From CALBPI01 sp039033695 (lineage in GTDB: Bacteria > Pseudomonadota > Gammaproteobacteria > Steroidobacterales > Woeseiaceae): a stretch of DNA of 64,000 bases. Of this stretch, positions 14,873 to 23,561 are shown one piece after another (the first letter of the stretch is position 1; each line of letters begins with the position of its first letter). Both the position numbers and the translations under genes were made by a program. The notes under the pieces were generated by a model. That model searched no databases, was not told the DNA's origin, and saw nothing but the letters and a program-made list of their open reading frames with translations. The DNA is taken from positions 1 to 64,000 of the forward strand of contig JBCCCC010000002.1 of NCBI GenBank assembly GCA_039033695.1, given 5' to 3'.

Positions 14873-15874
14873 ATGCGCAAGATGTCTCTTCGCGAACCCG
14901 CGTGTCAGATTCTGCGCATCGCGTGCTTGTTGTCGTTAGCCACCAGCGCTGCCGGAAGCGAGCCGCAGCAAGCAACGCAGAGCATCGATCGAACGCCTGC
15001 ACAATTGCAGAGCCAACCGCCACAGCTGCTTGGCGAGCTTGACTTCGCGCTGTTGCCGGAAGCCTCTGGCATGAGTGCATCGCGCCGCATTGACGGGCGC
15101 TTGTGGTTTGTCAACGATCAGGGGAATGGCAACGATTTGATTGCGGTTGATTTGCCGGCGATGCGGCATGAGCAAGTAGCCGTTGACGGCGTCAAGAACC
15201 GTGACTGGGAAGATCTTGCCGGTTTCGAGCTGGACGACACGGCCTGGCTCATGATCGCCGATGTTGGCGACAATCGGGCTGCGCGCAAGAGTGTCGGGCT
15301 GGTTTTCGTGCGCGAACCTGCCACGTCCTCGCTACCTGCGCGTGTCGATGTCGCCGGCGTCGCGAGGCTGGCCTATCCAGACGGCGCGCGGGATGTAGAG
15401 TCGGTCGCGATCGATGGGCCAGGTGATCAAATCCTGTTGCTCAGCAAACGTACCTCGCCACCCGTGTTGTACGCATTGGGACTGCGCGCAACGCTCGAGC
15501 ATGCAGTCAACGGCAACAGTGATTTGCTCACACCGCAGCGGCTTGGCGAAGTCAACAGGATTCCGGCGCCCACGGCGCTGGAGCTGCGACTGTTTCCGCG
15601 CTTTGGTCGATATCGCAATCAACCGACAGCCATGGATATTTCTGCAGACGGCACGCAGATGGCGCTGCTCACCTATGGCGAAGCTTATCGAATTACGCGC
15701 GCGAACGACGAAACGTGGCTTGACGCGCTGAATAGGCCATTGACCCCCTTAGGCATGCCCGTGCTCGCGCAGCCAGAGACCATCGCATTCGATCTGCATG
15801 GCAGCATTCTGCTGAGCACCGAACAGGAAAATGCGCCGTTACTGAAATTCTCGAGCGCACAACCGACTCCATGA
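14873..15874 (+). CDS. Secreted beta-propeller protein of unknown function
   Basis: A 333-residue protein with an N-terminal signal (LRIACLLSLATSAAG) and a repeated strand pattern containing LLPEASGMSASRRIDGRLWFVNDQG, then NRDWEDLAGFEL, MIADVGDNRAARKS and YPDGARDVESVAID. The DWEDLA...DVGDN pair is shared by secreted proteins described as esterase-like phytase or SMP-30/NHL-like propellers. Acidic loops could bind metal. It lies 9 bases after upp and ahead of cdd, so it is probably cotranscribed with them; an extracytoplasmic role in nucleotide or phosphate scavenging is a guess from context. Confidence 0.75.
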   Translation: MRKMSLREPACQILRIACLLSLATSAAGSEPQQATQSIDRTPAQLQSQPPQLLGELDFALLPEASGMSASRRIDGRLWFVNDQGNGNDLIAVDLPAMRHEQVAVDGVKNRDWEDLAGFELDDTAWLMIADVGDNRAARKSVGLVFVREPATSSLPARVDVAGVARLAYPDGARDVESVAIDGPGDQILLLSKRTSPPVLYALGLRATLEHAVNGNSDLLTPQRLGEVNRIPAPTALELRLFPRFGRYRNQPTAMDISADGTQMALLTYGEAYRITRANDETWLDALNRPLTPLGMPVLAQPETIAFDLHGSILLSTEQENAPLLKFSSAQPTP

Positions 15875-15932
15875 AGGCCATGATCATGCAACTATGCAGA
15901 TGGCTGGCGCGGATAACGATCAGGACACCCCT

Positions 15933-16346
15933 ATGAGCGATCAGAACGACTTGTGGGCCTCGGCCCTTGCCGTGCGCGAGCATGCCTACGCGCCTTACTC
16001 CACCCACAGAGTCGGCGCAGCCATTATCGACGAACATGATCGACTGCACGTCGGCTGCAACGTCGAAAATGCCGCATACCCTGCTGGAAACTGTGCCGAA
16101 ACCAGCGCCATCGCGGCGATGATTGCGGCCGGTGGTCGCCGGATCAAGGCGATCGCGGTCGCAGGCGGCGTCGATGGTATCGACGTTTGCACGCCATGCG
16201 GTGGCTGTCGGCAGCGCATGAGCGAATTCGCAGACGCGCAGACACGCGTTTGGCTTGCCGACGGTAACGGCGGCCTAACCGAACATACCGTTCAAGAGTT
16301 GTTGCCGGCCGGCTTCAGCCTTAAGGCGGACTCAGAAGGTCAGTAG
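15933..16346 (+). CDS. cdd: Cytidine deaminase
   Basis: Deaminates cytidine and deoxycytidine to uridine and deoxyuridine. The 137-residue length is that of the homotetrameric class. Zinc ligands and catalytic Glu are in NCAETSA (Cys54, Glu56) and PCGGCRQ (Cys89, Cys92), with substrate residues in GCNVENAAYP. ATG 15933 follows AGGA; the longer frame to 15894 is less likely. It ends inside the 3' end of the convergent transporter gene (15-base overlap). Confidence 0.95.
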   Translation: MSDQNDLWASALAVREHAYAPYSTHRVGAAIIDEHDRLHVGCNVENAAYPAGNCAETSAIAAMIAAGGRRIKAIAVAGGVDGIDVCTPCGGCRQRMSEFADAQTRVWLADGNGGLTEHTVQELLPAGFSLKADSEGQ

Positions 16347-17561
16347 CAAACTGGCGAGTGCCGCGCTCATCAAATTGGATAGCGAGCCGGCAAGCACCGC
16401 CTTCAAACCGAACTGACCGATGAGCTCGCGCTGCTTCGGTACCAGCACACCAAGCCCTCCCAACAGGATCGCAATCGACGAGAGATTAGCGAAGCCGCAC
16501 AGCGAGAAGGTGATCACAGCAGCCGTTCGCGGGCTCAGGCTGTCCTTGACCAATCCGAAATCGAAAAATGCAACGAACTCATTGAGAATGAGTTTCTTGC
16601 CAAACAGGCTGCCGGCAACCTGGGCTTCCTCCCATGGCACGCTCAGCAGCCACATCAGTGGCGCGAACACAAATCCAAGAATCCGCTCGACAGTCATATC
16701 CTCGATGCCGAACAGGCCGAACACGCCGCCGAGCACACCATTGCAAAGTGCAATCAATGCGACGAAGGCCAATAGCATCGCGCCGATCATCACGGCCAGG
16801 CGCACGCCGTCCTGGGCACCCGAGGCCGCGGCCAGAATGACATTCTTTTCGCGCTCAATAGTCACGCCGCTAATGTCATCATCGGATGCCTCGCGACCAA
16901 CGACCGGTTCGTCTGGCATGATGATCTTGGCCATCAACAACCCGCCGGGCGCGGCCATAAAGCTCGCTGCTAGCAAGTACTCGAGATTGGCACCCATTCC
17001 CTGGTAAGCAACCAAGACTGTACCTGCCACTGACGCGGTGCCCGATACCATAATGGCAAACAGCTGTGGCTTCGTGACGTTCATCAAGTAAGGGCGAACA
17101 ACCAGCGGCGCCTCAGTCTGCCCCACGAATATGTTGGCCGCCGCGTTTAGAGACTCCACCGGACGCGTTCCAATCAATAGCTGCAGACCGCGGCCGACCA
17201 CGCGCACGACGATCTGCATGATACCGAGGTGATACAACACAGCCATCAGCGAGGCAAAGAAAATGATGACGGGTAACACACCAATCGCGAAACTGTTCGG
17301 CCCTTCGGGGTTGAACAACGGGCCGAAGACCATGCCGATACCGGCATTCGCGTAGCCGATCACTTGTAATACACCGCCACTAATGGCGCTAATCGCGGCT
17401 TTGCCAGCAGGCAAGTATAAAACCAGCACGGCAATCCCGAGCTGAACGGCGAATGCACTCATCACCACGCGCGGGCTGATGGCACGGCGATTGCCAGAAA
17501 AAATCACCGCAATTATCAAGATAACAGCGATACCGACAATACTGATCAACGATCCGGACAT
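16332..17561 (-). CDS. nupC: Concentrative nucleoside transporter (CNT/NupC family)
   Basis: A 409-residue inner-membrane protein with the CNT motifs GQTEAPLVVRPYL, VSGTASVAGTVLVAYQGMG, SFMAAPGGLLMAKI and FSLCGFANLSSIAILLGGLG, and about 8-10 membrane segments. CNT proteins bring in nucleosides with protons or sodium; the coupling ion cannot be read with certainty. It is the last gene of a unit phosphoribosyltransferase - deoA - transporter, starting 22 bases after deoA, which links uptake to cleavage. Confidence 0.93.
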   Translation of the reverse strand: MSGSLISIVGIAVILIIAVIFSGNRRAISPRVVMSAFAVQLGIAVLVLYLPAGKAAISAISGGVLQVIGYANAGIGMVFGPLFNPEGPNSFAIGVLPVIIFFASLMAVLYHLGIMQIVVRVVGRGLQLLIGTRPVESLNAAANIFVGQTEAPLVVRPYLMNVTKPQLFAIMVSGTASVAGTVLVAYQGMGANLEYLLAASFMAAPGGLLMAKIIMPDEPVVGREASDDDISGVTIEREKNVILAAASGAQDGVRLAVMIGAMLLAFVALIALCNGVLGGVFGLFGIEDMTVERILGFVFAPLMWLLSVPWEEAQVAGSLFGKKLILNEFVAFFDFGLVKDSLSPRTAAVITFSLCGFANLSSIAILLGGLGVLVPKQRELIGQFGLKAVLAGSLSNLMSAALASLLLTF

Positions 17562-17583
17562 GACATCCCCTTGAGTGTCAGGA

Positions 17584-18909
17584 TCACGCGACGCGCGTCA
17601 TGACTTTCTTGATTACCGGCTCGGATGCCGGCTCTTTGTGGCTAATCTGACTGGCCTGCTGATACGCAGCGATAGCCGCGCGCGCCTGCGCCTCATCGGC
17701 CGCGTGCACGAGTGCCAGTGGCCGCTCTGCATTGACCGCAGCTCCGACCGGCAGGATGTCGCTAAAGCCCACTCGCTTATCGATAACATCGCTGCTGCGC
17801 TGGCGCCCGCCACCCATCGCGACCAACGCTTGCCCGATGGCGCGGGCGTCGACGGCGGCGAGAAAGCCTGCTTCGACCGCGGGAACCTGCATGATCACTG
17901 GAGCAGTCTCGAAGTAGTGCTCAAACCGATCAAAGTAGTCATAGCTGCCGCCTAAAGCCGCGACCATTTGCATAAACCGTTCGGCAGCCCGGCCGCTGCT
18001 CAATGCTGCCTCGGCAGCGCCGAGCGCCGCATCGCGATCATCCGCCAGGCCAGTAATCACCAGCATTTCTGCGGCAAGGCCCATTGTGACCTGATGTAAC
18101 CTGGTCTCGCGTACATCCTCAGTCAAATACTCGTAAACCTCGCGCATCTCCAGCATGTGACCCACCGTCGTACCGAGCGGCTCATCCATATTGGTCAGCA
18201 ATGCATGCGTTTTCAGTCCCGCAGCGGCTGCCGTGCTGATGAGGCTTTGCGCCAACGCCTCTGCATCGGCGATCGGCTGCATGAACGCACCGCTGCCGAA
18301 TTTGACGTCCATGACCAGATAGTCGTTACCAGCTGCGATCTTTTTGGAGAGAATCGATGCTGTGATGAGCGGAATCGAGGACACGGTACCGGTGACATCT
18401 CGGACCGCGTAGATGCGCGCATCCGCCGGCGCCAGATCTGCGGTCTGGCCGACGATCGCACAACCATGCTCGGCGACAACTTTGCGCAGTGTCGCCAGAT
18501 CCGGCGTCGCCTGATATCCCGGAATGCAGTCAATCTTGTCGAGCGTGCCACCCGTGTGACCAAGCCCGCGTCCAGACACCATGGGCACGAAGCCGCCGCA
18601 CGCGGCAATGACCGGCGCCAACAGGAAACTTACCTTGTCGCCCACGCCACCCGTCGAGTGCTTATCGACGACTGGCCCACCGAGCGCCCTGCTATCCCAC
18701 GCCAAAATACGACCGGATGATGCCATTTCTCGAGTAAGCAGCGCGGCTTCATCCGCGCTCATGCCATTCAGGCATGTCGCCATCGTGAACGCAGCGATTT
18801 GCGCGTCCGATACGCTGCCATCTGTCACTCCGCCGACAAAGCGCGCAATGGCATCGCCATCCAGCGTGCGTCCGTCGCGTTTGTGCTCAATAATGTCGCT
18901 GATCAGCAT
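17584..18909 (-). CDS. deoA: Thymidine phosphorylase
   Basis: Cleaves thymidine and deoxyuridine with phosphate to base and 2-deoxyribose 1-phosphate. The 441-residue protein has the N-terminal helical domain, the phosphate loop DKHSTGGVGDK at 82-92, the family signature SGRGLGHTGGTLDKIDCIPG and SIPLITASILSKKIAAG. It starts 15 bases after the upstream phosphoribosyltransferase and is followed by the nucleoside transporter. Its product is handed to DeoB and DeoC, both encoded a few kilobases away. Confidence 0.96.
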   Translation of the reverse strand: MLISDIIEHKRDGRTLDGDAIARFVGGVTDGSVSDAQIAAFTMATCLNGMSADEAALLTREMASSGRILAWDSRALGGPVVDKHSTGGVGDKVSFLLAPVIAACGGFVPMVSGRGLGHTGGTLDKIDCIPGYQATPDLATLRKVVAEHGCAIVGQTADLAPADARIYAVRDVTGTVSSIPLITASILSKKIAAGNDYLVMDVKFGSGAFMQPIADAEALAQSLISTAAAAGLKTHALLTNMDEPLGTTVGHMLEMREVYEYLTEDVRETRLHQVTMGLAAEMLVITGLADDRDAALGAAEAALSSGRAAERFMQMVAALGGSYDYFDRFEHYFETAPVIMQVPAVEAGFLAAVDARAIGQALVAMGGGRQRSSDVIDKRVGFSDILPVGAAVNAERPLALVHAADEAQARAAIAAYQQASQISHKEPASEPVIKKVMTRVA

Positions 18910-18924
18910 GGCTTGGCGACCGGT

Positions 18925-19497
18925 CTAGCCGGCCTTGCGCGACGCAACGCCGCTGATCACTTTGGATAAGCGCGGTTTGTACTCGGCGAGCTCCTCCGGT
19001 GTCAGCGCGTCGAGTTCGTGCGGGAACACCAGCCATTCATCGGTCTCATGCACATAGTAATCCGGCACCGTATCGGTCTGGTTTCGGGAAGGCTTAAACC
19101 ATGGCACCGCAATACGCACGTCGGCAGCCATGTTGTCACGAGTACGCCGTTGCAGCTCGTTGATCACCGCAACGATCGTGTTACCTGTATCGAATACATC
19201 GTCGACGATGAGCAGTCGATCTTCGGGGTTGACCTTGTTGACGATGTAGTCAAGACCATGTACCGCAACGGTGCTGCTGCGCTGATCGACACCATGGTAG
19301 GACGAGGTTCTAATGGCAATGTGGTCCGAACCAATTCCACAATAGGACAGCAGTTCCTGCACCGCCATACCAACCGGCGTGCCGCCTCGCCAAATCGCGA
19401 TAATCATCGTGGGACGAAAACCATCTTCGAGCACCTTGGCGCCCAGCTTGAATGAGTCTTCCAGCAGGACCTGGGCCGATAACACTGTTTTTTTCAT
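18925..19497 (-). CDS. Phosphoribosyltransferase A (purine/hypoxanthine type, COG2236-like)
   Basis: A 190-residue type I phosphoribosyltransferase: the PRPP loop is RLLIVDDVFDTGNT at 94-107, and IIAIWRGGTPVGMAVQE (about 32-48) supplies the pyrophosphate loop. Family relatives transfer purine bases to PRPP, but the base cannot be assigned. ATG 19497 is chosen because the product then begins like its paralogue; a frame extending to 19821 crosses into the divergent gene. It leads the unit with deoA and the nucleoside transporter, so it could recycle the purine released by DeoD. It is a clear paralogue of the divergent gene at 19582. Confidence 0.85.
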   Translation of the reverse strand: MKKTVLSAQVLLEDSFKLGAKVLEDGFRPTMIIAIWRGGTPVGMAVQELLSYCGIGSDHIAIRTSSYHGVDQRSSTVAVHGLDYIVNKVNPEDRLLIVDDVFDTGNTIVAVINELQRRTRDNMAADVRIAVPWFKPSRNQTDTVPDYYVHETDEWLVFPHELDALTPEELAEYKPRLSKVISGVASRKAG

Positions 19498-19581
19498 TGC
19501 AGATGCGACGGCGCCATGACGCCCGTCTTCCGATATCGCTATACTTGGCAATCGTACCGCAGAAACGCTGCCGAGGCACTG

Positions 19582-20187
19582 ATGAGCAACAAGCCATCGA
19601 ACAAACGCTACATCAACGCAAACGATATGCTGATCGATGCTTTTCAGCTCTCCGTACTCATTCATGATAGTGGCTTTCGGCCAGACTTCCTCGTCGGGCT
19701 GTGGCGCGGTGGCAGCGCAGTCGGCATCGCCGTACAAGAGGGCTTGGAGCATTTTGGTATTGCGACTGATCACATCGCGGTACGCACCAGCTATTCGGGT
19801 TTCGACGCCTATCATCGGCAACGCAACGACAAAAAGTCAGCTATTCGTGTCCACGGACTGCGCTATCTGCTCGAAAACGTACGCTCATCGCACTCGCTGC
19901 TGATCGTCGACGATGTGTTCTCGACTGGCTCCAGCGCGCAGGCCGTCATCGACAAGCTGGCACGAAAGGCAAGACGCAATCTGCCTGGCGATATCCGGAT
20001 CGCCAGCATCTGGTATCGGCCAAGCGAGCAGACCCTGCGCCCGCCGGACTTTTACGTTCAGGAAACCAAGGACTGGCTGGTGTTACCGTATGAGCTGTCA
20101 GGGTTGACTGCCGACGATATCCGCACGCACAAGCCAGCGCTAGCCAATATTCTGGATACCATCCCCGAACACCTTCCCAAGCGCTGA
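19582..20187 (+). CDS. Phosphoribosyltransferase B (paralogue of the divergent neighbour)
   Basis: A 201-residue type I phosphoribosyltransferase with FLVGLWRGGSAVGIAVQEGLEHFGI (about 36-60, quoted in part to show the shared loop), DHIAVRTS and PRPP loop LLIVDDVFSTGSS at 106-118, ending PDFYVQETKDWLVLPYELSGLT. Nearly every motif matches the divergent gene at 18925-19497, including the C-terminal ET(D/K)(E/D)WLV. ATG 19582 follows GAGG. It is followed after 23 bases by the PfkB kinase, a base-plus-nucleoside salvage pair. Base specificity is unknown. Confidence 0.85.
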   Translation: MSNKPSNKRYINANDMLIDAFQLSVLIHDSGFRPDFLVGLWRGGSAVGIAVQEGLEHFGIATDHIAVRTSYSGFDAYHRQRNDKKSAIRVHGLRYLLENVRSSHSLLIVDDVFSTGSSAQAVIDKLARKARRNLPGDIRIASIWYRPSEQTLRPPDFYVQETKDWLVLPYELSGLTADDIRTHKPALANILDTIPEHLPKR

Positions 20188-20210
20188 TCAGCGCAGAATC
20201 GAGAACAATA

Positions 20211-21194
20211 ATGTCGAATCCACGCAAGCAACTGCTTGGCATTAGCAATGCCATTGTCGATGTCCTGGGCAATGTAGACCCGAATCTACTCGAGAAACTA
20301 GGTGCACCACCTGGCTCCATGACATTGGTCGACAAAGACCAGGCCGTCGATATTTACGCCTTGATGGGACCTGCGATCGAAAGCGCGGGCGGCTCAGTTG
20401 CCAACACCATTGCCTGTTTTGCGAGCTTGGGTGGGACGAGCGCCTACATCGGTCGCGTGGCAGATGATCAGTTTGGTCAGGTGTTTACACATGACATGCA
20501 ATCGCTCGGCGTGGACGTGCGCTTGCCGCCTGAAACTCGCCAAGCACCGACGGCACGATGCCACGTGTTGATCACGCCGGACGGCGAACGAACGATGCAA
20601 ACCTACCTGGGCGCCTGCGTGGAAATCGCGACGTCGGATATCCGTGGAGACACGATCGGCAGCAACGATATCGTTCTGCTGGAAGGCTACGTCTGGGATA
20701 CACCTGAAGGCCCGGCCGCCATGCGCGCAGCGATCGAGCTGGCCAAGGCTCAAGATAGTCAGATAGCGTTGTCTTTGTCCGACTCGTTCTGCGTTGAGCG
20801 TCATCTGGCCGCATTCCGCGCGCTGGTCAATGGCGATGCCGACATCATCATCGGCAACGAAGCCGAAACGCTCGCACTGTTCAACGTGAACGACGTCGAT
20901 ACTGCACGCAAGGCTGCTGCCGCAAACGGCCGGCTGTTCGCCATGACTCGATCAGAGCATGGCTCAGAGATTATTCACGGCGACGTGCACGTTCAGCAGC
21001 CCGCTGATCCAATTGAGAAGCTCGTTGACGCCACGGGCGCAGGTGACGCCTGGGTTGCCGGGTTCCTGTATGGAATGACCCACGACATGCCGCTGGCCGT
21101 GAGCACTGGCCTCGCAACGCGATGCGCAACGCTCGCGGTCCAGAGAGTGGGCGCAAGACCGTCGCCTGACGAATTGCGCGCCCTGCTCGGCTAG
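20211..21194 (+). CDS. PfkB-family sugar/nucleoside kinase, adenosine kinase-like
   Basis: A 327-residue ribokinase-fold kinase. GPAIESAGGSVANTIACFASLGG is the substrate-lid and GG region (about 54-76), ITPDGERTMQTYLGA resembles adenosine kinase, IIGNEAETLALF is conserved, and DATGAGDAW at 273-281 holds the catalytic Asp279 and anion hole. Adenosine kinase (AMP from adenosine) is the best guess, in line with its place next to a purine-type phosphoribosyltransferase; inosine or guanosine kinase is possible. Confidence 0.88.
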   Translation: MSNPRKQLLGISNAIVDVLGNVDPNLLEKLGAPPGSMTLVDKDQAVDIYALMGPAIESAGGSVANTIACFASLGGTSAYIGRVADDQFGQVFTHDMQSLGVDVRLPPETRQAPTARCHVLITPDGERTMQTYLGACVEIATSDIRGDTIGSNDIVLLEGYVWDTPEGPAAMRAAIELAKAQDSQIALSLSDSFCVERHLAAFRALVNGDADIIIGNEAETLALFNVNDVDTARKAAAANGRLFAMTRSEHGSEIIHGDVHVQQPADPIEKLVDATGAGDAWVAGFLYGMTHDMPLAVSTGLATRCATLAVQRVGARPSPDELRALLG

Positions 21195-21198
21195 CCCA

Positions 21199-22080
21199 TC
21201 AGTTAGCGATCGGGTGCCAGGTCGTCTTAGTCTCTTGCATGGATGCGATGTGGTAGACGCCCTCAGCGTCGGCAGCTGACCAGTCGACACCCGTAACATC
21301 AATAACGCGCTTGATGTTCTCAGCGCCGTCGCGCTGCGCTTCGGCCGCCTGTTCCGCTGTTGCATCAGCAATCAACAAGCCATTGACATCCATATGCTTG
21401 GCAAGATGCGGCAGCAACTCCTCAACCTGCCCTGTCAACAGGTTGACTACGCCAGCCGGCACATCTGACGCATGCAGCACCTCGGCAAAACTCATCGACG
21501 ACAGCGGGTGTCGCTCTGGCGCCAGTGCAACAACGCAGTTACCACCGGCGATAACCGGTGCCAACATGGACACCAGCCCCAATAATCCGGGCGCAGACGG
21601 CGCCACAATACCGACCACGCCGGTCGGCTCGGGCACCGAAAAATTGAAATGCGACGACGCGACCGGATTGATACTACTCAGCACCTGCACGTATTTGTCC
21701 GCCCAGCCCGCGTAGTGAATGAGGCGGTCAATGGTCTGGCTGACCTCATCCACCGCAACCGCAGCGCTCACGCCCTCGCGTTCGAGCTCCTCGTGGAACT
21801 GACGCGCACGCCCTTCTAGCATCTCAGCAATGCGGTACAGAATCTGACCACGCAGATAAGCGCTGGCCGATGACCAGCCTGGCGACGCTGCGCGCGCCGC
21901 GACCACCGCCGATCGAAGGTCCTTACGACTCGCTCTGCACACGTTGGCAATCACATCACCTGCCGAGTTGCGAAGCGCATTTGCGCGACCGGACTCCGTG
22001 CGCGGAAACTTGCCGCCAATGTATAACTTATAGGTCTTGGCCACCGGCAGACGACCCGTATCAGCATCGGTATTGCTCAT
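21199..22080 (-). CDS. Catalytically empty aldehyde dehydrogenase-like protein (ALDH16 second-domain type)
   Basis: The 293-residue protein matches the coenzyme-binding part of an aldehyde dehydrogenase: YKLYIGGKFPRTESG, SPGWSSASAYLRGQILYRIAEML, HYAGWADKYVQVLS, VPEPTGVVGIVAPSAPGLLG and VPAGVVNLLTGQ. It lacks the domain with the active-site Cys, and the catalytic Asn position (PWN in its partner) is APS. Its start overlaps the stop of the full enzyme upstream by 4 bases, so the two are translated together. Their sum, 786 residues, matches two-domain ALDH16 proteins, whose second domain is also inactive. A structural or assembly role for the partner is likely. Confidence 0.85.
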   Translation of the reverse strand: MSNTDADTGRLPVAKTYKLYIGGKFPRTESGRANALRNSAGDVIANVCRASRKDLRSAVVAARAASPGWSSASAYLRGQILYRIAEMLEGRARQFHEELEREGVSAAVAVDEVSQTIDRLIHYAGWADKYVQVLSSINPVASSHFNFSVPEPTGVVGIVAPSAPGLLGLVSMLAPVIAGGNCVVALAPERHPLSSMSFAEVLHASDVPAGVVNLLTGQVEELLPHLAKHMDVNGLLIADATAEQAAEAQRDGAENIKRVIDVTGVDWSAADAEGVYHIASMQETKTTWHPIAN

Positions 22081-23558
22081 GACTGCATACCTCGACCCAA
22101 ATCCAGGTAAGCCGCAAGCCCATGCAAGCCGCCCTCGCGACCCACGCCGCTTTCCTTATAGCCGCCGAATGGCGACGTAGGATCAAATTTGTTAAACGTA
22201 TTCGCCCAGACCACGCCGGCTCGCAGCTCACTGGTCATCTTGAAGATCCGCGCGCCTTTGTCTGTCCACACGCCACCCGACAAGCCATACGGCGTGTTAT
22301 TCGCCTTGTCGCGCGCCTCATTGAACGTTCGGAATGTTTGTACCGTCAACACGGGGCCGAAAATCTCTTCCTGCACCACACGATTCGACTGCGCGACATT
22401 GGTAAACAGCGTTGGGCGGCAATAGTAGCCGGTCTCTGGCGGCGTGTTCGCACCCTGCCAGAAATCTGCGCCCTCGCCGCGGCCAATGTCCAGATATTGC
22501 TCGATGCGCGCCAACTGTGCCGCACTGTTGATCGCGCCGATATCCGTGTTCTTGTCCAGCGGATCACCGACAATCAATGTGTCGATTCGCGCCTTGAGTT
22601 TCTCCAGCAGTTCTTCCGCAATAGCCTCGGAGACCAATAATCTGGAGCCCGCGCAACACACGTGCCCCTGGTTGAAAAAGATGCCGTTCACAATGCCCTC
22701 AACGGCCTGATCAACTGGCGCATCCTCAAAGACAATATTGGCGGCTTTGCCACCAAGTTCCAGTGTGTACGGCGTGCCCGTGCCGGCAAGACTGCGCATG
22801 ATTTGCCGGCCAACATTTGTCGAGCCGGTAAATGCGACTTTATCGATACCGGGGTGACCAAGCAGCGCCGCACCTGTATCGCCATCGCCCGTGACGATGT
22901 TGACCACACCTGCCGGCAAGCCGACATCCTGGCAAAGCTCTGCGAGCTTCAGCGCAGTTAGTGGCGTCGTCTCAGCGGGCTTTAGTACGACCGTATTGCC
23001 GGCGGCCAGCGCAGGCGCAATCTTCCATGCTGCCATGAGCAACGGAAAATTCCATGGAATAACCTGTGCAGCGACACCCAGCGGCGACGGCTGACAACCC
23101 GCAAACGCATAGTCGAGTTTGTCGGCCCAACCGGCATAGTAGAAAAAATGCGCAGATGCCAGTGGGATGTCGATATCGCGCGATTCGCGAATGGGTTTGC
23201 CACCATCCAACGATTCGATGACAGCGAACTCTCGTGCGCGCTCCGCCAGTGCCCGGGCGATGCGAAAGATATACTTGCCTCGCTCCGCGGCCGGCATTGG
23301 TGACCAGACGTTTTCATAAGCCTCGCGCGCCGCCGTGACTGCCCGATCGACATCGGACTCACCTGCGTCAGCGACTTGCGCCAATGGCTTCTCCGTCGCC
23401 GGGTTGATGGTGGCGAACGTCTGACCGGAGTCGGCCGGCGCGAATTCGCCGTTGATAAACAGCCCGTAGCGCTCATCCAACTGAATGTGATCCGTACTCT
23501 CCGGCGCCGGGCTGTACTGCCAGGCCTGTTCGAATGCAAGCGGATTGCTGCTGCTCAT
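22077..23558 (-). CDS. Aldehyde dehydrogenase, catalytic half of an ALDH16-like pair
   Basis: A 493-residue NAD(P)-dependent aldehyde dehydrogenase. Catalytic residues are present: Asn170 in VIPWNFPLL, Glu267 in YTLELGGKAA and Cys301 in FFNQGHVCCAGSR; the cofactor motif FTGSTNVGRQI and the C-terminal IFGPVLTVQTF and NTFNKFDPTSPFGGYKESG are intact. It starts 3 bases after deoC stops. In this deo operon the natural substrate would be the acetaldehyde or glyceraldehyde 3-phosphate made by DeoC, or a related aldehyde; that is inference from context. The downstream overlapping gene supplies an inactive second domain. Confidence 0.93.
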   Translation of the reverse strand: MSSSNPLAFEQAWQYSPAPESTDHIQLDERYGLFINGEFAPADSGQTFATINPATEKPLAQVADAGESDVDRAVTAAREAYENVWSPMPAAERGKYIFRIARALAERAREFAVIESLDGGKPIRESRDIDIPLASAHFFYYAGWADKLDYAFAGCQPSPLGVAAQVIPWNFPLLMAAWKIAPALAAGNTVVLKPAETTPLTALKLAELCQDVGLPAGVVNIVTGDGDTGAALLGHPGIDKVAFTGSTNVGRQIMRSLAGTGTPYTLELGGKAANIVFEDAPVDQAVEGIVNGIFFNQGHVCCAGSRLLVSEAIAEELLEKLKARIDTLIVGDPLDKNTDIGAINSAAQLARIEQYLDIGRGEGADFWQGANTPPETGYYCRPTLFTNVAQSNRVVQEEIFGPVLTVQTFRTFNEARDKANNTPYGLSGGVWTDKGARIFKMTSELRAGVVWANTFNKFDPTSPFGGYKESGVGREGGLHGLAAYLDLGRGMQS

Positions 23559-23561
23559 GGC

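Noticed and set aside
18925..19821. Longer 298-residue version of phosphoribosyltransferase A
   Set aside because: The extra 108 residues are antisense to the divergent paralogue; ATG 19497 gives the family length.
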